This document shows positions 11,701 through 23,700 of a stretch of DNA of 64,000 nucleotides, piece after piece. Source of the stretch: Ooceraea biroi (taxonomy: Eukaryota; Arthropoda; Insecta; Hymenoptera; Formicidae); NCBI RefSeq assembly GCF_003672135.1, contig NC_039510.1, positions 10,788,001 to 10,852,000 on the forward strand, in the 5' to 3' direction. The translations under genes were made by a program, and so were the position numbers. The notes beneath the pieces are model-generated. The model was not told the DNA's origin, made no database searches, and worked only from the letters and a program-made list of their open reading frames with translations. Every line of letters begins with the position of its first letter. Within the stretch, counting starts at the first letter, position 1.

Positions 11701-14700
11701 TTTAAAAACTCAGTTTCTGTATTTTTTATTTTCGCAACTAACAGGAACCAAAATGTCCAACTTCTTTTACGGGTTTGTTGCCACATCATGGAGATTGCAC
11801 AAAATTTTTACAATGCGCGCATGGTGCAACTTATATTATGAATTGCGGCCCTGGAACAGTTTTCAATCCCGCTATTGGAGTATGCGATTGGCCACACAAC
11901 GTAAAGGGTTGCGAAGGTAATAATAAATGATTTATTTTTTGTATCTTTTTTCATATACAGGGTGAGGCACCTAAAATAGGCCACCTGAATATCTCGGCTG
12001 TTATTGGTGATAGAAAAAAATGTGTCAGACCAAACTTGTATAGTTTCGAGGGACACAATTTGTTCTAAATAGTTTTTTATTAGGTGGACGCGTAGAGGTA
12101 ATATGAAGGTCAACTTCGTTTTTTTAAATAGTATAATATGTTTTTTTATGTACCATCTAGTAGAGCGTTTGAAGATGCGCACATTGATCTATGGGTCAAA
12201 ATCATTCAAGGTCACTGAAGGCCAACTGCAAGGGAAAATAATTTACTTTATATTGCCTAGAGTTCTCTGCTATTAAAAATACTGTAAACTCAGAAATGAA
12301 AAAGTGCTAGCCCTTAGAAATTTTTTCTTTTTCCGCGAAGTTCTGAGTTGTTGATATCTATAGTTTTTATATTGCCTAGAGTTCTCTGCCATTGAAAATA
12401 CCGTAAACTCAGAAATGAAAAAGTTCTAGCACTTAGAAATTTTAGCCTTCAATGACCTTGAATGATTTTGACCCGTAGATCAATGTGCGCATCTTCAAAC
12501 GCTCTACTAGATGGTACGTAAAAAAACATATTATACTATTTAAAAAAACGAAGTTGACCTTCATATTACCTCTACGCGTCCACCTAATAAAAAACTATTT
12601 AGAACAAATTATGTATCCCTCGAAACCATGCAAGTTTGGTCTGACACATTTTTTTCTATCACTAATAACAGCCGAGATATTCAGGTGGCCTGTTTTAGGT
12701 GCCTCACCCTATATTATAACATTGGTTTTTTGAGATAATAATTTATTAATGCAAAAAGACATGGATTTAAATCTGTTTTACACTACACAGATACCTTTAA
12801 ATCTAATGAGGATGACAGAGTACTTATACCTCCACATCCGATTTCTGGACATGATAAATCGACATATACCGAAATCAAGAAAATTACATGTCCTGCGGAC
12901 TTCACTGGATTATTGCCGCATCCGGAAACGTGTAAAAAATTCCTCCAATGTGCAAACGGTGTTACTTATGTGATGGATTGTAGTCCTGGAACTGCTTTCA
13001 ATCCTATTACGACGGTTTGTGACTGGCCGTACAACGTGCCTAGTTGTAAAACAGGTGGCCATTAATGAATATATACCAATAAATAAAATAAACAATTAAT
13101 CATCAAAGTTCTCTCAAAATATCTTTACGATCATTTACATGAATAATACGATATTACGGCCATTTTTTTGGCAAAAATGAAATATATTTAATCAAAGATT
13201 GTGGAAACAATTGAGATTCAATTTTATAATTATAGATAAATTCGGTGGTGGAGTACACAGAGCAGGGAGTGATACTTGGTCACCATCTACTGATGTTAGA
13301 AGTACCACGTCGAGTTCAGGCCGATACAATCCCACTGATTCGCATGGTGTTCTTCGACCAGAGACCAGTACAACGATTCGACCATATAGACCAACATGGA
13401 AACCATTAACGACAACTCCGAATTCACGTTCAATACCAACAAGGACCATAATGCCACCTTATTTTCATTCCACGCGTCCCACTTATTACCATGATCGTTA
13501 CGGTCATTTTCGCGAAGGAAGTCAGTACGAAGGTCACAGGCCGACTCATCCGAAATGGAAACCGACAAGTGAAAATTCCAGGCTTCCTTCCGACAGCAGT
13601 CGCAAATTTCCGGGTCATTCAAGTAGCAAGCAATGGACAGGAGGAAATCGGGGAACTGATCAAGATTCGCAAGGAACTTACCATTTCGAACATACAGAAG
13701 GATTATGGCCACCTGAGCGTGGAAATCAAGATCACGAGCGTGATTCCGAACATTATCCACCTGGCCATCATTACCATCATCATCACCATCATCATCACTA
13801 TCATGGACCACCAGTAAATCCTCCAGCAAATCCAAATTGGAACTCAGGTAATCCCATGGCAACCACCGGTGATCGAAGATACAATGAAGGACCCTATCAA
13901 GGATACACTCCGAACGTGGATGACACGCGCTGGCACCCTGATCACAATCATCATCGTTATCCTCATCAGGATGGCCACCATCATTTTGGACATGCTGCGC
14001 CAGCTGGAACAGATCAGAGGCAATTTCCACCGCACTTCCCTTCCGGAAGACATGACGAAGATAATGTTCACGGTGTGCATAACGATACGCGATACGGTAT
14101 CGACGGTAATTTACCAGCAAATCGACCGGACGGTTATGACCTCTTACCGAACAGGCAAGATTACGGCAGGACAAGTCCTGGACTTCATTATCCTAGTTTC
14201 AATCGCACTTCTTCGCCCGCTGGAAATGTTTTCCTAAATAGTACCGATAAATTTCCTGGAAGCCAGCATCGGACCCAGGAGGGGTCGCGACAAGATAGAG
14301 TATCATTTCCTAGGCCAGGACAAGAACATACTACTTGGAATCAGCCAGATGGATCTGCTTTCAAGCCGAGTACTTGGCATGATCAGCAAAATCGACAACA
14401 AGTAGAAACCGATCTGTGGGATCGAGGTAATTAAAAATTAATATTAAACTTCTTTGTTATTTCAATAAATATTTCAATATTTTTATTTATTACAATCAAT
14501 ATTTTTTATCAATCAGGATTATAATCAATATGTTATTTGTGCGTTATTGTTATATAAAAATGGTTTGATTATTATCACATAATATTACTTTATCTTTAAT
14601 TACAATTAAAAATATTTACTGATATATTATAGTTATACAGCAAATCAATAGTATTGTTTACAGTAATTGATATAAAGTTGCGAAATTTATTGGCGCATAT

Positions 14701-17700
14701 TTGCATGCGGTATGGATTAACTTTGCAAACTGTTGTATGCTTGAGGTTTGTTGTATCAACGCAGCATATCATTCAACAAACGATGCAAAATGTATATAAC
14801 AGGATAGTGGTGCTTTTTAATGGTCATATCGCATGCACTTTAAACGCACGCATGGAAATTATTTGCAAGCTAATGCATTTTATAATAATATTTTAATGGT
14901 GGTCAACTGAGTATGTATGCTTATAATGGCATAATTTGCATATTATAATAAAGAAAAAAAAATATATATATTTATACCTTGCTTTTTTGTGCTCAATAGA
15001 GTGCACATACAAGATATTGTTACGTATATATTGAAATAAAACTCTTATTTTTCCAATTATTGAGTATGAAAGCTTCATGTTTTGTAGGCACAACCAGTCC
15101 AGCCAATAAAGTGCATCAATGGCAATCCGGAATTAATATTGATCAACAGAGCACAGCTGACAGAGAGGCGGATATAAAAATGACGCAGTGGCCATCCAAG
15201 ACAAATGTTTTTCCAGACCCAAAGAAGAAAGTAGATTTAGGTTTGTAAGCGAATTAAAATCTTTTTTTGAGATTATTCTTTAAAATTATTTGACGATAAA
15301 TAAATATTGAACGTAAAATTATATATGTATTAATTATTTGTGATAATATATTACTACATTAATTATTGGTATATTTTACTTATAACATATTTTATAATTT
15401 GTCACAGGAACTAAGAATGCGACACAACATCCGAACACAAATCTTTATCCGCATGGAATATACGTCAATGTAAATGGCATACAAGGTCATTACATCACAA
15501 AGGAAATTGAGGATAATCAGGGACGCTCAAAAATTCAGCCACCGCATGATGCTTCCCATCAGAAACCTGTCAGCTGGAATAACACTTTTAATAGTATGTC
15601 TAAATTATTATGCTACTAATGCACTTTGTTTTATTGTGACTTTTATTACCGAGGGTTAATGAGAATAATATCAATTTTCCATTTGTAGTAACTTCTTTTT
15701 TTAAAGCACAAAGTTATTTTTAATATTAATTCTTATCATATTATTAATTGTCGCTAATTAAGTCTTACATCTTTTTACATCATGCAGTTCATTATCTTAA
15801 TGTTGATTTGATTTAGTAAAAGTATTTATTATTCGTCAGTATTTGTTATAAATTTGCAAATGGTTATTATGTTAATCATCAAACTTACTTAATACACTTA
15901 AGTTCCTCTGCTTTTGCATTAACAATAAACAAATTCAAATTTATCGTAAAATTTTAAGTGCTAATTAGTTGCTAATTAAACGATGACAATCGAAATTGAG
16001 TATTGAATTTATCCGGCAGAAAATCGGCTTCATATTGGGCGGAAGCACTGATTTAATGCTAGTTGAACTCGCTCATACGAATTGGAATCTGTTTATTACT
16101 GCTGGAGGCCTGATTTAAAGGCAGTCATTAATATGATAAGCAGTAGTGGTCATTATGTACTAGAATTGTATAGTGGAAACTGCATTATCATTCTATCGAT
16201 TGTTTAAAGCTTAGTAATTTCATGGTATTTCAGTGATAGCAGCATGTACATTTAGCAATTCACATCAAAACGTATTGCCAACTAAAATTTTTCCTTTGAT
16301 AGGTACTGATAGAGATCATTCACCATTTCATGTCATCATAACGGCGACGTCCGTGACGCCCACGATGACCCAACATTTTCCATCTAAACAACCTGAATTA
16401 TCAAGGAGAGGAAGAGATTTTGGAAATAGTACGCATGAGAAAGAGCTACCTACCCTCCGTAACACGAACGTTTTTAATACATCTAGTGTTCCAGTTGAAC
16501 AAGATGAGTATTGGAGTAATACAGATGCGACGGATGTGGAGGACCTGGAATTCCCGGAAGTCGTCGAACCCGACATAGATGATGAGGTGGATATATTGGA
16601 TGATAAAAATGTTTGGAAGCCTAGGTTAATTTTCGAAAATAAGACGGAGACCACGACCGCTCCATCGGTCATTATGAGAATCGGACCGAAGAATCTCGAC
16701 GTGGAACTTTTTAATATCGAGGCGGCACCGTTTCAGAAAGGTAGGTTGAGGATTCAATTTGGTACAGATGTGTTCTTATCTGTGAAATCAATGCTTCTAG
16801 AAATGGTAAGTCATCTTTTAATTGTTTTCTTGAGCGCATGGCTTTCTTCGTAAGTGGCTTTTTATGTAGTGCTGTGAAATATGTAATGTTGAAATAAATT
16901 GTCTGCTATAAACGAAGCTTTTGCAAGGAATATAACGAAATATTGTTTTTCTGTTGCAAGAAATACTATTTCTTGAAAGAAAATATGGTAAATAAGAATT
17001 TAGAGTCAATTTAAACTTAACTGCATTTGAAAATAGATAGTTGTCTATCCAACCTTGAATCTGTAATTTAGCTTGAATTTGTTCAGCTTTTGCATGATTT
17101 TAATTAATTTTGTGCATTAACATAATACATTAATATAATGCATTAACATAAACAAATGTATTTGTATAATTTATGTAACATTAACGTATAGCGACATTAA
17201 AGTATAAAAATTATAGTATAAATATAGATCTTAATATTATATAATATTTCAATCAAAAACACGATAATAGCATAAATTAATGAATAAAGAATTTGTTATT
17301 TTTTTTTGTAGAGGAACCTCCATTTCCAATTTATTTTGTGCAGCCGGTGCAACCGTTAACTCATTCGAAAAAATCCGTTCGACCAACACCTATATCTGGC
17401 CAGGTGAGAATATTTACATATAAAGAAAAGTTAAAAAATTTAAATTTTAATATAATGATATATGTATATAATGATAATATGTATTATTCTATTTACAGGT
17501 GATTCGCTTGAGGGGTGGTTCTGGTCCTAATAATGGTTATGTCGAGGTGCAAGGTGTACAGCCCGGTTGGGGCATTGTATGCGATTCCAGAAATAGTTGG
17601 ACGTTGAAAGAAGCTCATCTTTTGTGTAAACAACTCGGTTACATCAGGTACACAAAAATATACATATACAGGGTGAGGCACTTAAAACAGGCCACCTGAA

Positions 17701-20700
17701 TATCTCAGCTGTTATTAGTGATAGAAAAAAATGTGTCAGACCAAACTTGCATGGTTTCGAGGGACACAATTTGTTCTAAATAGTTTTTTATTAGGTGGAT
17801 GCGTAGAGGTAATATGAAGGTCAACTTCGTTTTTTTAAATAGTATATGTTTTTTTACGTACCATCTAGTAGAGCGTTTGAAGATGCGCACATTGATCTAC
17901 GGGTCAAAATCATTCAAGGTCACTGAAGGCCAACTGCAAGGGAAAATAATTTACTTTATATTGCCTAGAGTTCTCTGCTATTAAAAATACTGTAAACTCA
18001 GAAATGAAAAAGTGCTAGCCCTTAGAAATTTTTTCTTTTTCCGCGAAGTTCTGAGTTGTTGATATCTATAGTTTTTATATTGCCTAGAGTTCTCTGCTAT
18101 TAAAAATACTGTAAACTTAGAAATGAAAAAGTGCTAGCCCTTAGAAATTTTTTCTTTTTCCGCGAAGTTCTGAGTTGTTGATATCTATAGTTTTTATATT
18201 GCCTAGAGTTCTCTGCCATTGAAAATACCGTAAACTCAGAAATGAAAAAGTTCTAGCACTTAGAAATTTTAGCCTTCAGTGACCTTGAATGATTTTGACC
18301 CGTAGATCAATGTGCGCATCTTCAAACGCTCTACTAGATGGTACGTAAAAAAACAAATACCATTTAAAAAAACGAAGTTGACCTTCATATTACCTCTACG
18401 CGTCCACCTAATAAAAAACTATTTAGAACAAATTATGTGTCCCTCAAAACCATGCAAGTTTGGTCTGACACATTTTTTTCTATCACTAATAACAGCCGAG
18501 ATATTCAGGTGGCCTGTTTTAGGTGCCTCACCCTGTATATGTATAAAATATGAAATATATATGTATAAAATTATATCTTTAATGTAATATTAAATATTTT
18601 ATGTAAATTTACCTAAATTTTTAAGATGATTTTTAAGATTACGATATAAATCTGCTATATAAATTCCTTATCTTGATAATTTAATGAAACAATTGCTTCA
18701 TCTCATGCACATTCATGTATTATTATAAATTTTGTTTTCATAATATATTATTTATAGTTGCAGTAAAGTATTAGTCAGTGATGAATATATGAATATTTAT
18801 AGATATAAATATTGCATAGATTTCTTTGATTATAGAGGTGCTGAAATGGCCTGGCAAGGTAGAAGTAATCGCATCGGAATGCCGACTTGGATTGCTGCAA
18901 ATACCGTAACGTGTCTCGGCAACGAAACTAAATTTCAGTCATGCAAGTAAGTTGTTAAAAATTTATAAATTTTCTTCGCTTTATTAAATTAAAAGAAATA
19001 GTTAAATAATAAAAATTTACGTTTTCCGCACAATAGTAGAGCAAAATATCTATTATTATTATCTTTTTTGTTTCCTGAATTTGTACCTATCTTTTATTTT
19101 TGTAATCTTTCTTGTAAGAAGCATTTTTCTTATTCATTATTTTAATGCAACTTATGTTTCCATAAAAAGCAAACAGAGCATTCTCCTAAAATGTCGTATG
19201 CAAATTACGGTAATACAGATTCACGCATAAAGAGGAGTGCCGCGTGGAGAGAGATGCAATTGGCGTGCGATGCAACCCCAATCGTATTGCGCATTGTCGT
19301 AAGGACGAAGTACCGCATGAGGGACACTGCTATCACTTGGCTGAACCTGATAGCGGCCTCAATCATGCCGAGGCATTGGAACACTGCACACGACGGAATG
19401 CACGGCTCATCGACATCACTAGCCAGGCGGAAAACAACTTCGTGTCGGAGTGGCTGTTGCAATCGCATCCGGAAGTTAGCTCGATCATGACTTCCGGCTT
19501 CGGTTTCACTACTATGAATCGCACCTTATGGCTTTGGAGTGATTCCGCCCGTGCCAAATTCAAGTACGATTCGAATGATATTAGAGCGTTTTATGTATAT
19601 TTAATATATCAATATAATTAAAATCTAAAATTAATCTAATTAATCTCAAGGCAACAATATAATTGTATGCAAGAGATTTTATTTGTGCTTCATGAAAGTT
19701 TGAATGATTTTAAGAATTCATTTTTCTTCCCAATTGTTTACTTTCAACGCTAAACTTTTCGTTAGATTTACAAAATGGTGGCCTGGATGGATGAATGATA
19801 CGATGCAGCCACCTTGGGTAGGCTCTCGTCCTCTTTGTATCCTAATGAAACGAAAGTTTCCTTGTCATGAACAATCTGAGTCGATTTGCAATACAGATTA
19901 TTTCTTCTGGGACGTTGAGGACTGTGCAACTTCATCAAAAGGGCATTCTTTCATTTGCAAGAGACCTTACGACAATATTGGTACAGAATTATTATTAATT
20001 TAAGTTTATATTATTAAATTTTATTGTATTTTGCTTTGAGTTTTGAAATAATAACGTAAATTGATATTTTACATAGCGATAAATATTTTTGAAAAAAAAA
20101 CAATTCTCGATTCTCTTATCGTTTGTTCAGGTTGCGTTTACGGGAAAGGAAATCAATACACTGGTACAGCCAACGTAACATTATCAGGAAAGAAGTGTCT
20201 TCCGTGGGCCAGTGATAGAATCGCACATCAGTTACGCGTGACTGTAAAGTCACTTATATGCCACTGGAAATACATAAAATTTACAATTTATTGGATCTGA
20301 AAACATAATTCCGTTTCTCTTACATCGCAGGTTGTTAACTCAGAAGTTCGGGAGAAGCTAAAGATGCACAACTACTGCAGAAATCCTAATCCGGCGAGAG
20401 AATCGAGACCGTGGTGCTTCACGGAAGATGGGAGGCACGAATATTGCGATATCCCCGCTTGTGGAAATATCGGTGCGAAATTTGAAGATTCGGCTAAATA
20501 TGTGTGTGTAACTGTGTGGTAATATAAATATAGCTAATTCTTTTTTTAGATCCAAAACGGTCGATGCTGTCTGGCCAGTGTAAACCTAAACATTTCGAAT
20601 GTACGCCAGGAGAGTGTATTCCGTCCCCATGGGTCTGCGATGGGGAGGAGGTGAGTTACAATCGATTTTATTTGCACACACATGCAACACGTACGCGACA

Positions 20701-23700
20701 TAAAATAAAATGGTTGCAATATTTATGCAATTTCTGTGAATTTTTGGTAACTTCCACAAGCCAATTCAGTTTGCGTGCGATTTTTAATTTTTAGAATACG
20801 CAAAGTAGCTTATAATGAATATACTTAAAGTTTTAAACTTCCACGAAACTTTTAACAAGTCAAGTTTTTAATTATTCATTTTCCTGATGTAAAACAGTTT
20901 ATTTGTTCTAGAACACAAATAACAATTTTAAGCATTTTTATAATTGTTTACGCGATAAAATATGCTCACTTAAGCGTACTTCCTGGATGAATTTTATTTG
21001 AATAAGTATTAACAACAACACTATTATACTTATTACAATATTTAACGTAATGTAATTTAGGACTGCACAAACGGGGCTGATGAAAGGAATTGCATGGTGG
21101 ATCTCAATCTGTTTGAAAAATCGGCAAAGCATAAACTTGAGGGCTACGATGTGGAGAAATGGTTGAACACTCCGTTGAAAACCTGCGCCTTAAGATGCAA
21201 AGAAGCTGATTTCACGTGTCGCTCGTTTAGTCACAAGTTCGTCGAAATAATTTTTATATTTATTAATCCACGAATGGTTACGTTTAGATAAAGCTTTGGT
21301 TTATTATTTAAAATAACAGATATATAGTTTATAATCCTAGTATAAGAATAAGATAGCTTTTGCTCTATCCTATTGCTATCAGTCATACCAGTTTTATCTC
21401 TTTGTATAATTTACAAATGATTATATTGTACATTCCGTTTCAGATCGGACGGCAACATATGTTTATTAAGCGACAGCAATATTGGCTTAACTGGTGCGCT
21501 TAAGCCTGACAAGCAATTTGATTATTACGAAATGCGAGAGAGGAGCGTGGACTGCGACAACATGTATATTTGTAGTAATCACAAATGCATAAATCAAACA
21601 CAAGTCTGCGACGGCAAAAATGACTGCAATGATCGCAGCGACGAGAGTATCTGCACTATTGAGAATCTTGATTACGATATTCGTTTGGCTGGTGCGAATA
21701 ATACTAATGAGGGTCGAATCGAAGTTAAAAGTAAGTTCCAAGTATTAACAATTAGCAATACATATTAGCAATATTTTTAATGCCTCATTCTACATGTGAT
21801 TAAAATATTTTTAAAAATATTTATTTAATATTTTGTCTGTTAATAAATATGCATAGACTGATCTAAATATATTTTTACGAAAAAAATTGTGACACAGAGA
21901 TGAGATTAATAGTTTTAGAAGTCAGATACAGGCTCTTTGTCTCTCCTTGCGGCTCCGCTATCTAAATTTAAGCAATTTGTGTGTCGGACAGTTCTAGGAT
22001 ACTGGGGTCAGGTATGTGATGACGGCTTTGGTATGATCAATGCCGACGTCATCTGCAAAGAGCTTGGTTTCATTCATGGAGCACTGGAAGTTAGACCAGG
22101 CGGGTTCTACGGAAACCTCGACCCACCCACGAGATTTATGGTGGATCAGTTAAAGTGTCGCGGAAACGAGACTACACTACGGGAATGCGATTTTAACGGG
22201 TAGGAAAAATGCTTATTTGATGTCTTAATCATAAGATCGGCCCATGTATCGATCACATTCAACCACTACGGATTACCTAAGATAAACTGACGGTTGAATC
22301 TTTTGGGTTTTAGATGGGGAGTTCACAATTGTCAACCGGAAGAAGCTGTCGGCATCGTGTGCAAGATCGAGGTCGATACTTGTCAGGAAGGTTACTGGAA
22401 GTGCGACAATAGTTCAACCTGCATACCAACTCCGTTCATTTGCGACGAGGTGACCGATTGTCCAGACGGCTCCGACGAGAGTTCGGAACATTGTGATGTA
22501 AGTTAGGTGGAAGTCGAAAATAGACCAGTGGATCTTCATACGACCGCGCTTTCAGGCACCGTTCGAGTTGCGCTTGGCAAATGGTAGCAATCCCATGCAA
22601 GGAAGGGTGGAAGTACGTCATCATGGCGTGTGGGGTACCGTGTGCGACGACGACTTCACGAATGCCACGGCGGCGGTCATTTGCAGATCCTTGGGATACG
22701 GTGGGATCGCAATCGCCAAGAAAGATGGTTTCTTTGGGCCCGGTCAAGGTCCGATATGGCTCGATGAGGTATTACATTTCGACATTTACTTTTGGATTTT
22801 AAATCTTGTAAAATATTTTCCCCGCTTTGAGGTTTCTTTTTTTTATTTTCTCTTTTTTTATTTCATTTATCTATTATTCGTAATTAATAAATAAGAATGA
22901 CAATCATTACTGCTTTTATTATTTATCTGTTTAAGAAACTATTATAATTTCTTTGAGACAATGTTTCTTGTTTTGCAATAGGTTTTCTGCCACGGAAACG
23001 AGTCGCAACTATATCGGTGCGAACACAATCACTGGGGCCAACATAATTGCGATCATAACGAGGACGCAGGTGTGATTTGCTCACCCGGAAATATTAACAA
23101 TACCGAGGTAAATCAAAATAAATCTTATATTATGTAATATATTGTAGTTTTCCAGAATGTAAATTATTTTATTTATTATTATTACTGTTTTATTTATTTA
23201 TTAGATTGCTTTTGAGGTAAATAATGAATATTTATTAAATCCGAAATGTTTGTGAGAGAAATTATACCGTTATCATTTGTGATATAACTAATTATTTGAA
23301 AATTGTATTGTAATATGTGATTCTCTTAATATATATAACAATTTCATCTATTTCTCAATTGTGATTTTTCGTTTTATCGAGCAGATTTATTGGACAGACA
23401 ACTCGGAATTTACGGAACGAAGTATCGACGAACTACTTCCGACACACTGTGGACAGCGTGCCAAAGATTTTGACGATGACGACGATCTAATATTTCAGAA
23501 AGTAGTGCATGGCTCTATTGCGCCGAAGGGCACCTATCCCTGGCAGGTACTAATCATATTACAAAGCTTTTCACGTTTAATGAAAGTTTTAGAAAAGATT
23601 ACCTTCATACTGTCTGTCATCTTTAATGTTAAATTAAATATCGTATTAAATGTGCAGTAAGATGTAATATAATGTAATAGTATAATAGATTATTGAACAA

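Noticed and set aside
12485..12733. Open frames shared by the two long MITEs
   Set aside because: They lie in the inverted arms, appear in both orientations, and show no transposase similarity.
13296..14174. 292-codon minus-strand open frame
   Set aside because: It is antisense to the His/Pro-rich exon 6. CAT/CAC-rich sequence yields few stops on the other strand. No family features.
19191..19490. 99-codon plus-strand frame
   Set aside because: It is a shadow of the lectin exon; the lectin frame starting at 19219 has conserved residues and correct phases.
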